From Croceitalea sp947503285 (GTDB lineage: Bacteria > Bacteroidota > Bacteroidia > Flavobacteriales > Flavobacteriaceae): 64,000 nt of DNA. The position numbers were made by a program, and so were the translations under genes. Positions within the stretch are counted from its first letter, which is position 1; the number at the start of each line of letters is the position of its first letter. Below are positions 19,055 through 27,946 of the stretch, piece after piece. The notes under the pieces are model-generated. The model was not told the origin of the DNA. It saw nothing but the letters and a program-made list of their open reading frames with translations, and did not search any database. The DNA lies in contig NZ_BTGQ01000006.1 of NCBI RefSeq assembly GCF_036985505.1, positions 248,001 through 312,000 of the forward strand. Reading direction: 5' to 3'.

Positions 19055-19784
19055 GCTTAGAGCTACGATTTCATTAATGACAAGTATAACACTATTTTTT
19101 TTGATCTCATGTGGGGATAAGGCGGATAAGGCGAACAAAGACGTTAATTCAACCAAAGGCGCGCCCCCATCGACCGAACAAGGGGTTCAAGTAAAAGAAA
19201 TTGATTCTTTGCCCGTAACTAAAGAAGAGGAAGAATTTGTCCTGACCGAAGAAAACGCTATTGATTTTTTCTTTGAATATGCGAAAACCCTGAAAGAGGA
19301 TAAAGTAAAATTGACCACAACCATGGGAAGCTTTACCATACAGCTCTATGATAACGTACCATATCACAAGGCGAACTTTATTTATTTGGCAAAAAAAGGC
19401 TACTTCGAAAATACCATGTTCCATCGTGTGGTCAAAGATTTTATCATTCAAGGCGGCAATTCAGACAACAGGGAAACCGGCAAAAAGAGAGGCCAAATAG
19501 GAAGGTATCTGTTACCGCCCGACACCCGAAAAGGACATAAACACCATAGGGGAACCATTTCAATGCCCAGTAGTGAAAGGGACAATCCACATAAATTGGC
19601 TTCCCCGTACGAATTCTTTATAGTGGTCACCAAACCCGGATCATATCATTTAGATGGCAACTATACCCCTTTTGGTCGTGTAATAGAAGGTATGGATATT
19701 GTTGATAAAATCAATCAGGTTGAAGTGGATGAAGGGGATTGGCCTATGCAAAATGTATATGTCTTAAAGGCGGAAGTATTGTAG
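19053..19784 (+). CDS. Cyclophilin-type peptidyl-prolyl isomerase lipoprotein
   Basis: 243 residues from ATG 19053. Lipoprotein signal MLRATISL...FLISC with lipid Cys20, then a linker of about 55 charged residues, then a cyclophilin domain (about 90-243). Typical motifs are TMGSFTIQLYDN, FHRVVKDFIIQGG, the active-site segment YEFFIVV and FGRVIEGMD. It lacks the classical Trp of eukaryotic cyclophilins, as usual for bacterial forms. It probably assists folding of envelope proteins. An alternative ATG at 19077 leaves a signal without a positive charge and is less likely. A heptamer array starts at the base after its stop codon. Confidence 0.92.
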   Translation: MLRATISLMTSITLFFLISCGDKADKANKDVNSTKGAPPSTEQGVQVKEIDSLPVTKEEEEFVLTEENAIDFFFEYAKTLKEDKVKLTTTMGSFTIQLYDNVPYHKANFIYLAKKGYFENTMFHRVVKDFIIQGGNSDNRETGKKRGQIGRYLLPPDTRKGHKHHRGTISMPSSERDNPHKLASPYEFFIVVTKPGSYHLDGNYTPFGRVIEGMDIVDKINQVEVDEGDWPMQNVYVLKAEVL

Positions 19785-19881
19785 TTAGTGGTTAGTGGTT
19801 AGTGGTTAGTGGTTAGTGGTTAGTGGTTAGTGGTTAGTGGTTAGTGGTTAGTGGTTAGTGGTTAGTGGTTAGTGGTTAGTG
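19785..19881. repeat. Tandem array of the heptamer TTAGTGG, 13.9 copies
   Basis: Thirteen exact TTAGTGG units run from 19785 to 19875, followed by a partial unit TTAGTG to 19881, with no mismatches. The array starts directly after the cyclophilin TAG stop at 19782-19784. Each unit carries a TAG, and because 7 is not a multiple of 3 the array closes all three plus-strand frames. Such perfect short arrays are prone to copy-number change by slippage. It lies between the cyclophilin gene and the convergent TRIC gene and is not part of a coding region. Confidence 0.97.
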
Positions 19882-20006
19882 AAAGAACTTCTTTTAACCC
19901 TAAAACCCAATTATCTAGGCGTATTCTTATTGGTTTCCTTCTTTATCGCAGTAACAATTTACGGCAATCCTATGGAAGACTGGATATTGAAAATACCGAC
20001 CACCGG

Positions 20007-20615
20007 TTACTGGCTGCCGTAAATATTGGGCAACCGAATTTTGAATTTGACCGCAAGCAATCGTAAACCGATGACCACTAAAATAGCGCCCGAATACGCG
20101 TAACTTTCGGCTATGGGGAGCCTTGTCAGCAAAAAATAGCTTACACCGCCTAGAATACAGGCCGTTGCATAAATTTCTTTTCTGAATATTACAGGTATCT
20201 CATTACAGAGTATATCACGTATTACACCCCCGAAACTCGCGGTAATCGTTCCTAAGGCGATACACATTATGGGTAATAGGCCAGCTTCAACTCCTTTTTC
20301 AACACCAATAAGGGTGTACAGACCGATACCAATGGTATCGAATAGAAATAATGATTTTCGCAAGTACTTTAGCTGATTGACGAACACGATGGCCACGACA
20401 ACGGTAATAACAATGGTAATGACATAAGTGGCATCACGCATCCAGACCACAGGGGTATTTCCTATGAGCAAATCACGTAAGGTACCGCCACCAATTGCGG
20501 TTACGAAAGCAATAATCAGCACACCGAAAAGGTCGAGTTTCTTTTCCATGGCGACCAATACCCCCGAAATGGCAAAGGCTATCGTTCCTAAAATATCAAT
20601 GGTCAGGTAGAACAT
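20007..20615 (-). CDS. TRIC/YadS-family cation channel-like membrane protein
   Basis: 202 residues with seven predicted membrane helices built as an internal duplication. The two pore signatures are GGGTLRDLLIGNTPVVW (about 40-56) and GGVIRDILCNEIPVIFRKEIYA (about 130-151). This is the prokaryotic TRIC (UPF0126) family, whose members form trimeric monovalent-cation channels. It follows the RDD gene by 9 bp on the same strand and is probably co-transcribed. Physiological role unknown. Confidence 0.9.
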   Translation of the reverse strand: MFYLTIDILGTIAFAISGVLVAMEKKLDLFGVLIIAFVTAIGGGTLRDLLIGNTPVVWMRDATYVITIVITVVVAIVFVNQLKYLRKSLFLFDTIGIGLYTLIGVEKGVEAGLLPIMCIALGTITASFGGVIRDILCNEIPVIFRKEIYATACILGGVSYFLLTRLPIAESYAYSGAILVVIGLRLLAVKFKIRLPNIYGSQ

Positions 20616-20624
20616 GAGATCGGT

Positions 20625-21341
20625 CTAAAGTCGTTGGGTATAGTAGTTATAATCCTTAATAACGAGGTCAACAAACTCTATCGGGCTTAAATGCGTTGTG
20701 ATATCAGTGACTTCCTTAATTTTTTTGTCGAGGGAAAGAATAACGTTATGATGCCCATTACGCCTAGCGGAATCATATAATTCTTTAATAGTCTGTATCT
20801 CCCTATCATCAAATACCGTAACCTGTGAAAATGTCGGTTTATAATCCTCAGGTATATCACGCAATAAAGTATCACGGATCGAAATTCGCTGTTTCTCACT
20901 TATTACCGTGGTCCCTGCCGCGATATCGCCGATGCGCTGCCCATTGCCCCGAATCAATATCGTCAATACTGCGGCACCGCCTGATGTAAGTGTCACATCA
21001 ATGATACGTAGCATCCAACGAACGAAATAGTTGCCAAAATTTGGTTTTGAACCGTCCAATTTCACCACTCGTAATTTCATCAGACCTTTGCCAATCGTTT
21101 TTCCATCGGTAAACGTCTCAAATAATAAGTAGTATAAAAAAGCGGGCAATGTAGCCACAAGATAAAGTGCCCACATATCGCCAAACTCAATGTCAAGGGA
21201 TATCAAAAGCAATACTACCAAAATAGTATAGGCTATAATCACGAAGCCGTCAATAAGATAGGCCAGCATGCGCTCGCCAAGGTTGGCGGTATTCTGCGTA
21301 ATACTTATATTTTGGGCCGTTTCTATTTGAAATTGATTCAT
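20625..21341 (-). CDS. RDD-family membrane protein
   Basis: 238 residues. The N-terminal half carries the RDD domain, with NLGERMLAYLIDG at its start and several membrane segments (about 30-150). The C-terminal part (about 160-238) is soluble and charged. Its ATG is only 35 bp from the divergent SpoIIM-like gene that opens the MoxR cluster. RDD genes accompany such clusters in other Bacteroidota, so a shared function is likely, but the molecular role is unknown. Confidence 0.87.
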   Translation of the reverse strand: MNQFQIETAQNISITQNTANLGERMLAYLIDGFVIIAYTILVVLLLISLDIEFGDMWALYLVATLPAFLYYLLFETFTDGKTIGKGLMKLRVVKLDGSKPNFGNYFVRWMLRIIDVTLTSGGAAVLTILIRGNGQRIGDIAAGTTVISEKQRISIRDTLLRDIPEDYKPTFSQVTVFDDREIQTIKELYDSARRNGHHNVILSLDKKIKEVTDITTHLSPIEFVDLVIKDYNYYTQRL

Positions 21342-21376
21342 ATTTTAGTTTCTTTACAAGTAAACCCGCAAATTTA

Positions 21377-22354
21377 ATGCGAGAGGCTGCTTTTGTAAAA
21401 CAAAATAAGGACAAATGGGTTACTTTCGAAAACGCCCTTAAGGGAAAAGGATTATCAGACCCCGATGCACTCTCAGACCTTTACATCGAAATCACAGATC
21501 ACCTCAGCTACGCCAAGACCTTCTATCGAGGGAGCAACACCGAATTTTATCTAAACGCCTTAGCATCTCAAGCACATCAAAAAATCTATAAAACAAAACG
21601 GGAATCCAAGAACCGTATTGTGACTTTTTGGAAAACGGAATTTCCTACGATGTTCTATCAACATCGGCGAGAACTGCTCATAGCATTTTTGGCCTTTGTC
21701 TTCTTCTCGGTGGTCGGCGCTTTTTCAGCTGCGAATGAAGGGGATTTTGTGCGATCCATTTTAGGGGATGCCTATGTTAACATGACCTTGGAAAATATCA
21801 AAAACAATGACCCCATGGCCGTTTACAAACAACAAGGGAAATTCAATATGTTCTTGGGCATTACGATAAATAATATCAAAGTAGCGGTATTTGCTTTTGC
21901 TTTTGGCGTATTCTTAGGCATTGGCACGCTATACATCATGTTACGTAACGGGATCATGCTTGGAAGTTTTCAATACTTTTTTTACGATAAGGGCTTGCTA
22001 TGGGAATCGGTTCGAACGATTTGGATACATGGTACCATTGAAATAGCGGTAATCATCATAGCCGGTTGTGCCGGACTCGTCTTGGCCAATGGAATTCTCT
22101 TTCCAGGAACGTATACCCGATTGGAATCGTTTAAAAGAGGGGTCAAAAATGGGCTCAAAATTATGGTGAGTACGGTACCTTTTTTCATTGTAGCCGGTTT
22201 TCTAGAAGGTTTTGTGACCAGACATACCGAAATGCCCGACTGGCTTGCTATTTTAATTATCCTCGGCTCACTCAGCTTGATTATTTACTACTACATAATT
22301 TATCCATACCAACTACATAAAAGACTTAAGAATGGGAGCGTCACAATACATTGA
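21377..22354 (+). CDS. SpoIIM-like (DUF95) membrane protein
   Basis: 325 residues. A soluble N-terminal part of about 100 residues precedes a membrane domain with about six helices, including GITINNIKVAVFAFAFGVFLGIG and WIHGTIEIAVIIIAGCAGL, which are typical of the SpoIIM/DUF95 family. This organism does not sporulate; the family is common in non-sporulating bacteria. It is the first gene of the MoxR/DUF58 operon and overlaps the next gene by 23 bp. Confidence 0.87.
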   Translation: MREAAFVKQNKDKWVTFENALKGKGLSDPDALSDLYIEITDHLSYAKTFYRGSNTEFYLNALASQAHQKIYKTKRESKNRIVTFWKTEFPTMFYQHRRELLIAFLAFVFFSVVGAFSAANEGDFVRSILGDAYVNMTLENIKNNDPMAVYKQQGKFNMFLGITINNIKVAVFAFAFGVFLGIGTLYIMLRNGIMLGSFQYFFYDKGLLWESVRTIWIHGTIEIAVIIIAGCAGLVLANGILFPGTYTRLESFKRGVKNGLKIMVSTVPFFIVAGFLEGFVTRHTEMPDWLAILIILGSLSLIIYYYIIYPYQLHKRLKNGSVTIH

Positions 22355-23213
22355 ATTCAAAAAACAGCGCGAACTTGGTGATATTCTTACGGATACCTTT
22401 GGTTTCATACGAAACGAGTTCAAGCCTTTTTTTAGCGCGCTCTTAAAAATCGTCGGTCCCTACTTACTGGTGATGCTGGTTTCGCTGGGCTTTTATTTTT
22501 ATGCTTTTGGTGACATTTTGAATTTTGCCACAATAACCGCCGAAAGCCAAGTTTTCTCACCCCTTATAATGATTTTTGCGCTATTCTCCTTTGTGATAAG
22601 TTCTGTTTTGGTCTATGCCGTTTCTTACGGTAGTGTATTGAGTTACATTCAGTCGTACGTCGAAAATAAAGGTGAAACCGACTTTAATGCCATTAAAAAA
22701 CAGGTTTACGCTAAATTTTGGCCAATCGTTGGTTTAGGGTTTCTTGTATTTTTGTCGGTATTTGTCGGTCTACTCTTTTGTTTTATACCTGGCATTTACC
22801 TTGCGGTACCCTTGTCCATTTCATTTTCCATGTTGATTTTTCAAAATAAAAATGCTTCCGATGCCTATTCAGAGAGTTTCAGCTTAGTAAAAGACAACTG
22901 GTGGATTACCTTTGCGACCTTATTCGTAGTTTATATTATAATCTATGTGGCCTCATTGGCATTCAGTCTGCCCGCGGTGATTTATACTTGGGCAAAAATG
23001 GGCATATTCTCTGGCGAAATGGATGCCACGAGCATGAATGCCTTCGCCGACCCCATCTATTTGGCATTGAATATACTCAGTCAAATGATTCAATTTTTAA
23101 TGAATATCATTTTGCTTGTTGCAACGGCATTGATTTATTTTAATTTGAACGAAAAGAAAAATTTCACCGGTACTTACGAACGTATCGGAAACATAGGTAA
23201 ATCTTCAGACTAG
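22332..23213 (+). CDS. Multi-pass membrane protein of the MoxR cluster
   Basis: 293 residues with about six membrane helices and a short cytoplasmic N-terminus (RELGDILTDTFGFIRNEFKPFF). The layout resembles the DUF4013 or glycerophosphodiester-phosphodiesterase-type membrane domains, but I cannot assign it to one with confidence. It overlaps the SpoIIM-like gene by 23 bp, which implies coupled translation. Function unknown. Confidence 0.75.
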   Translation: MGASQYIEFKKQRELGDILTDTFGFIRNEFKPFFSALLKIVGPYLLVMLVSLGFYFYAFGDILNFATITAESQVFSPLIMIFALFSFVISSVLVYAVSYGSVLSYIQSYVENKGETDFNAIKKQVYAKFWPIVGLGFLVFLSVFVGLLFCFIPGIYLAVPLSISFSMLIFQNKNASDAYSESFSLVKDNWWITFATLFVVYIIIYVASLAFSLPAVIYTWAKMGIFSGEMDATSMNAFADPIYLALNILSQMIQFLMNIILLVATALIYFNLNEKKNFTGTYERIGNIGKSSD

Positions 23214-23220
23214 TCGGTTC

Positions 23221-23958
23221 ATGTTGAAAAACAGCCTCGTTTTATGCTTTCTTCTGTTTTGTAGTACGATCGTGGCGCAAAAGGACTCCATTGGTATCAA
23301 CTATGATGATTCTGAATTACGACCAATAACCATTTCTGAAGCGGATTTAAAAGAGTATGCCGATAACGAAAAATTCAATTATGAAATCAAAGAGAAGGAG
23401 CATACTTGGTGGGACGCCTTGAAAAACTGGTTTTACAATGTATTCCGGCGTTTTTTTGAGTGGTTGTTCGGGGTAGGAAATGCACCGGCCTATCTTGCCG
23501 TTTTCTTACGCATGATACCATACTTACTTTTGGCATTGTTATTATACTTGATCATTCGATTCTTTATCAATGCCAATACAAGGGCCTTGATCCAAGCCAA
23601 TAAGAACAACAACTTGGTGCGCTTATCTGAAGATGAACGTATTATCCAATCAGAGGATATTGAACAATTAATAAAAGATGCCGTAGCTACGAAAAACTTT
23701 CGTTTGGCCATTCGCTATTATTATCTTTTTATTTTAAAACTGATGAGCGACAAGCAATTGATAAATTGGCAATTGCAAAAAACAAACGATGATTACCTTG
23801 GCGAACTTAAAAGTACTGCCCTCAAAGCTTCATTTGCAAAAGCCACCTTGCTCTATGATTATATTTGGTATGGCGGGTTTGAAATTAAAGAAGATGATTA
23901 CGGAAAAGCCTCGAAGCTGTTTTTAAACCTTCAAAAAAATGTGATTGACAATGGTTAA
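23221..23958 (+). CDS. DUF4129 domain protein
   Basis: 245 residues. Signal peptide (cleaved after TIVAQ, about residue 20), a periplasmic segment with an aromatic HTWWDALKNWFYNVFRRFFEWLF stretch, one membrane helix (about 95-115), and a cytoplasmic DUF4129 region containing NFRLAIRYYYLFILKLM and YIWYGGFEI. DUF4129 proteins commonly travel with MoxR and DUF58 genes. It starts 7 bp after the preceding gene and overlaps the next by 8 bp. Confidence 0.82.
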   Translation: MLKNSLVLCFLLFCSTIVAQKDSIGINYDDSELRPITISEADLKEYADNEKFNYEIKEKEHTWWDALKNWFYNVFRRFFEWLFGVGNAPAYLAVFLRMIPYLLLALLLYLIIRFFINANTRALIQANKNNNLVRLSEDERIIQSEDIEQLIKDAVATKNFRLAIRYYYLFILKLMSDKQLINWQLQKTNDDYLGELKSTALKASFAKATLLYDYIWYGGFEIKEDDYGKASKLFLNLQKNVIDNG

Positions 23959-25165
23959 AAAGGGTAGCGTCTATATCGTTATTGCCATATTGACCGTTGG
24001 CCTTATTTTGGTGTTGCAATACAACAAACCAAAAAAGGTAAATTGGTTCCCTTCTTATGTGGCGCAACATAAAATTCCCAACGGTACCTTCGTTGTAAAT
24101 GAGCTAGTGCAAAAAACTTTTGAAGACCGTTTACAACAGGTATATAAACCTCCTTTCGAATTTCTGCAACAAAATGAAAGTGCCTCAGGAACGTATTTGA
24201 TTGTAAATGATAGGGTAGACTTTGGGGAAACCGAATTGGAAGTACTGCTGGATTGGACTTCAAAGGGAAATACACTATTCGTGGCTTCAAGTGGATTTGA
24301 AACTAAATTATTGGACACCTTGAACTTAAATCAAACCAGTTTGTACTCTAGTGCGGAAGTGACCCCTACGTTTTACCATCAATTGGTAAATACTCAAATC
24401 AAAAGGCCGCCAACACCTTTTACAAAAGAATACTACAGTCTCATTTTTAGCACAATTGACACCTTGAATACCGTTGTTCTAGGCGAAGTCCATACGACTG
24501 CCGATAATCCCGATGAAATTGAAAGAAAAGTAAATGTAATCAAACATCCTTTTGGTAAGGGCTCCATTATCCTCTCTACATTTCCGCAGGCTTTTACCAA
24601 TTATTTCATCCTGAAGGATGAAAATCGGGAATACACCGCTGGACTTCTCTCATACTTGAATGCCGAAGGCGCATTATATATGGACAACCACCATAAATCA
24701 GGAAAGTCTTTTTATACCTCGCCCATGTATATTTTTCTAAACACCAAAGAGTTCAAATGGGCATACTATATGGTTCTTATCGGTAGTTTGATCTATGTCA
24801 TTTTTGAGGGAAAAAGGAAACAACGCCCAATAGCGGTAATCAAACCCTTAAAGAACCAGACTTTGGCATTTACAAAGACGATTGCCGATATGTATTATGA
24901 AACTGGACAACGGGAAGAAATTGCAAAACACCAAATTGCCAATTTTCTAGATTACATTAGAAACAGGTTTTATCTCAATACAGAATCTTTGGATGACCAA
25001 TTCCACAAAAATCTAGCGGCCAGAAGCAATCATACTATTGACGATATCAGGGCTTTGTTTCAATTGATCACCCAAGTTCAAAATCAGTCAAAACTGTCAG
25101 ATGACCAATTAGGGTCGCTAAACAAAAAAATAGAAAACTTTAAAATAAAAGTAAATGGAAAATAA
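23951..25165 (+). CDS. DUF4350 domain protein
   Basis: 404 residues from ATG 23951; a TTG two codons earlier is an alternative. N-terminal membrane anchor (about 5-22), a periplasmic DUF4350-type domain with the start NGTFVVNELV, a second membrane helix (about 270-288) and a charged cytoplasmic tail. It overlaps the DUF4129 gene by 8 bp and the MoxR gene by 11 bp. DUF4350 domains resemble glutamine-amidotransferase-like folds without catalytic residues; the role is unknown. Confidence 0.8.
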   Translation: MVKKGSVYIVIAILTVGLILVLQYNKPKKVNWFPSYVAQHKIPNGTFVVNELVQKTFEDRLQQVYKPPFEFLQQNESASGTYLIVNDRVDFGETELEVLLDWTSKGNTLFVASSGFETKLLDTLNLNQTSLYSSAEVTPTFYHQLVNTQIKRPPTPFTKEYYSLIFSTIDTLNTVVLGEVHTTADNPDEIERKVNVIKHPFGKGSIILSTFPQAFTNYFILKDENREYTAGLLSYLNAEGALYMDNHHKSGKSFYTSPMYIFLNTKEFKWAYYMVLIGSLIYVIFEGKRKQRPIAVIKPLKNQTLAFTKTIADMYYETGQREEIAKHQIANFLDYIRNRFYLNTESLDDQFHKNLAARSNHTIDDIRALFQLITQVQNQSKLSDDQLGSLNKKIENFKIKVNGK

Positions 25166-26138
25166 CGATTTAAACTTTGACAATAGAATTCCCCTTGAAG
25201 AGTTAAAGACAGCTGTTATCGCGATTCGAGAAGAATTGTCAAAGGTTATCGTAGGGCAACAAAACTTCATTGAGTTACTGATCGTCGCCCTATTTGTTGA
25301 TGGGCATGTACTAATTGAAGGTGTACCTGGTATTGCCAAGACCATAACTGCCAAGCTTTTCTCAAAAACCTTGAAAACCGGTTTCAGCCGTATTCAGTTT
25401 ACACCCGATCTTATGCCAAGTGATATTTTGGGCACTTCCATTTTCAACGTAAAAGAGTCGGAATTCGAGTTTAAGAAAGGGCCTATCTTTTCAAATGTCA
25501 TTTTGATTGACGAGATCAATCGCGCACCCGCAAAAACCCAAGCGGCATTATTTGAGACTATGGAAGAGCGTCAAGCCACGGTTGATGGAAAAACCTATAA
25601 GATGACTGCCCCTTTCATGGTATTGGCAACCCAGAACCCAATTGAGCAAGAAGGCACCTATGCTTTGCCCGAGGCGCAATTAGACCGATTTTTATTTAAG
25701 GTCAAAGTAGATTACCCTTCGGTAGATGAAGAAGTGAAGATCATTCAAACCCATCATGACAGAAAATCAAGAAATCCCGAAGACAGTATTCAACCTGTAT
25801 TACTTCCAAAAAAATTGGTAGAGTACAAGAATATCATCCATGAGGTAGTCATAGAAGAAAAAATCTTTAAATACATTGCTGAAATTATCGCAAAAACAAG
25901 AAACCACCCCCATCTTTATCTGGGTGCCTCACCAAGGGCGTCAATTGCAACAATGCAGTGTTCAAAGGCTTTTGCTGCTATGAAGGGGCGTGATTTTGTA
26001 ACCCCAGAAGACGTAAAAAAGGCCTTGGTACCTATCTTAAACCACAGGGTCATTCTAACCCCAGAACGTGAAATGGAAGGAATAACAACAGAAAGTGTCA
26101 TCCAGATGATTACTGAATCAGTGGAAATTCCGAGGTAA
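25155..26138 (+). CDS. MoxR-family AAA+ ATPase
   Basis: 327 residues. Walker A EGVPGIAKT (about residues 55-63), Walker B ILIDEINRAPAKTQAALFETMEERQ, sensor 1 ATQNPIEQEGTY, and sensor 2 in the GASPRASI segment. MoxR ATPases are thought to act as chaperones that assemble or activate partner complexes, often with von Willebrand or DUF58 partners. The DUF58 gene begins at the base after its stop codon, the standard pairing. Confidence 0.95.
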   Translation: MENNDLNFDNRIPLEELKTAVIAIREELSKVIVGQQNFIELLIVALFVDGHVLIEGVPGIAKTITAKLFSKTLKTGFSRIQFTPDLMPSDILGTSIFNVKESEFEFKKGPIFSNVILIDEINRAPAKTQAALFETMEERQATVDGKTYKMTAPFMVLATQNPIEQEGTYALPEAQLDRFLFKVKVDYPSVDEEVKIIQTHHDRKSRNPEDSIQPVLLPKKLVEYKNIIHEVVIEEKIFKYIAEIIAKTRNHPHLYLGASPRASIATMQCSKAFAAMKGRDFVTPEDVKKALVPILNHRVILTPEREMEGITTESVIQMITESVEIPR

Positions 26139-27470
26139 ATGCTACGGTTCTTCAAATCATTCTATATACATCAGACTTTTTTTTGGTACATCGCCATACT
26201 CGTCGCGAGTTTTATACTATCGTATTGGGTAACATGGTTATACCCCATTTCATGGCTGTTGTTTTATGTTTTGATAACACTCTTTTTACTTGATTCTTAT
26301 CTATTGTATGTAACCTATGCTATCAAAGCCGAACGCGAATTACCCCAAAAACTCTCTAACGGTGATTACAATGATCTACAAGTAAAGATTACGTCAACGT
26401 ATGGTTTCAATACAGGGATTACCGTAATTGATGAGCTTCCCCAACAATTTCAGAAACGTGATTTTTCATTAACCTCAAAACTCTCAAAAAATGAAACATG
26501 GCGGCATAGTTATACACTTAGGCCTACCGATCGTGGTGAATATGTTTTTGGTAACTTGAACGTATATGCCGCTACCCCGTTGCAATTGGTAAAACGACGT
26601 TATACTTTTCAAAAAGATCAAATGGTACCGGTATATCCGTCGATTATTCAAATGCAGCAATATGATTTTTTGGCCATTAGCAATAAATTGACCCAAATCG
26701 GTTTAAAAAAGATACGACGAATAGGCCATACCCAAGAGTTCGAACAAATCAAGGAATATATAGAGGGAGATGACATCAGGACCCTAAATTGGAAAGCCAC
26801 CGCCAAAAAAAATCAGTTGATGGTCAACCAATATCAAGATGAAAAATCACAACCAATTTATTCCATTATCGACACGGGGCGGGTTATGAAAATGCCTTTT
26901 AACGGGCTCAAACTTCTTGATTATGCGATAAATTCCACCTTAGCCTTTTCCAATGTTGCCTTAAAACGAAATGATAAGACAGGGTTGGTGTCATTCTCAA
27001 AAAAAATAGGGACCTTTTTACCAGCGGCACAAAAAATAACGCATCTGAATGGCATTCTTGAAAGTTTGTATAATATCGATACTGCTTTCACGGATTCTGA
27101 TTTTGGACTACTCTATGCCCATCTCAAACGAAAAGTAAACCAGCGAAGTCTGCTGTTGCTATATACCAATTTTGAACATATGTCGGCACTGAAACGTCAA
27201 TTGCCCTACTTAACGGCCATGGCGAAAAAGCACGTTTTAGTAGTCATCTTCTTTGAGAACACCGAATTGGAAAAATTGATTCATACCAATGCAGAAGATT
27301 TAAAGGCCATTTACCACAAAACCATCGCCGAGAAGTTTTCGATGGAAAAAAGGTTAATGCAAAAAGCCTTAAGGCAGTACGGTATTCAAACAATTTTGAC
27401 CAAACCCGAGGCCCTGACCATAAATACCATCAATAAGTACTTGGAAATAAAAGCTCGAGGACTCCTTTAA
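26139..27470 (+). CDS. DUF58 domain protein
   Basis: 443 residues. Two N-terminal membrane helices (about 15-55), a beta-rich middle and the DUF58 core with the signature GDDIRTLNWKATAKKNQLMVNQYQDE (about 207-232), followed by a vWA-like domain (about 240-400) with IIDTGR. The MIDAS motif appears incomplete. It abuts moxR with no gap and closes the operon. Probably the substrate-binding or scaffold partner of MoxR in the cell envelope. Its TAA shares TTAA with the stop of the next, convergent gene. Confidence 0.9.
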   Translation: MLRFFKSFYIHQTFFWYIAILVASFILSYWVTWLYPISWLLFYVLITLFLLDSYLLYVTYAIKAERELPQKLSNGDYNDLQVKITSTYGFNTGITVIDELPQQFQKRDFSLTSKLSKNETWRHSYTLRPTDRGEYVFGNLNVYAATPLQLVKRRYTFQKDQMVPVYPSIIQMQQYDFLAISNKLTQIGLKKIRRIGHTQEFEQIKEYIEGDDIRTLNWKATAKKNQLMVNQYQDEKSQPIYSIIDTGRVMKMPFNGLKLLDYAINSTLAFSNVALKRNDKTGLVSFSKKIGTFLPAAQKITHLNGILESLYNIDTAFTDSDFGLLYAHLKRKVNQRSLLLLYTNFEHMSALKRQLPYLTAMAKKHVLVVIFFENTELEKLIHTNAEDLKAIYHKTIAEKFSMEKRLMQKALRQYGIQTILTKPEALTINTINKYLEIKARGLL

Positions 27471-27946
27471 TCAGCTTGAATTTCAAAAAAACCTTCAGGA
27501 AGCCCAAGTATCTTTAAAGTAGGTATTTGGCCTGACTTTTTGAAATGGTCTTCATCCAAAACCGACCATGAAGTCGTTTCCTTTTTAAAAGTCGTACCAC
27601 GTGCTAAATTGCGAGGGCCCTTCTTTTTATGATCGGTAAAAATATCGATGGTGAAGCCAACGGTGGCACCCCCTAAGATAGTTGCTAGCAGGTCGGCATT
27701 ATCCCAACCATTTTCACGTTGACTGGCATCAACAGCTTCTTTTCCAAGTCCGATCAGCGTACTTCCGCCAATGGCCCCGGCAAAGGTCCACCAACGATTC
27801 CCATTTGATATTTGTTTTGCAATTCCGGCACCGGCTAACCCATAAAGGTTTCCACCAACATAATGCAGTACTTTATCATTCTCTATTTGTCCTTGAATAG
27901 TATGCACTAAAAACAGAAATAAAAAAACAAGAATCGTATTCTTCAT
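27467..27946 (-). CDS. Exported DUF2279/YfiM-like protein
   Basis: 159 residues from ATG 27946; a longer frame to 27988 only adds a poor leader. The signal peptide ends TIQGQ. The family-like pattern is DKVLHYVGGNLYGLAG near the mature N-terminus, then GLGKEAVDASQRENGWDNADLLATILGG, which resembles the YfiM-type membrane-associated family. The C-terminal 45 residues are soluble. Role unknown. Convergent with the MoxR operon. Confidence 0.72.
   Translation of the reverse strand: MKNTILVFLFLFLVHTIQGQIENDKVLHYVGGNLYGLAGAGIAKQISNGNRWWTFAGAIGGSTLIGLGKEAVDASQRENGWDNADLLATILGGATVGFTIDIFTDHKKKGPRNLARGTTFKKETTSWSVLDEDHFKKSGQIPTLKILGLPEGFFEIQAD

Noticed and set aside
19872..20066. Plus-strand reading frame after the heptamer array
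   Set aside because: It starts within the repeat, overlaps the end of the TRIC gene, and encodes no recognisable domain.
21377..22354. SpoIIM-like gene as evidence for sporulation
   Set aside because: DUF95/SpoIIM proteins are common in non-sporulating bacteria and no other sporulation gene is present.
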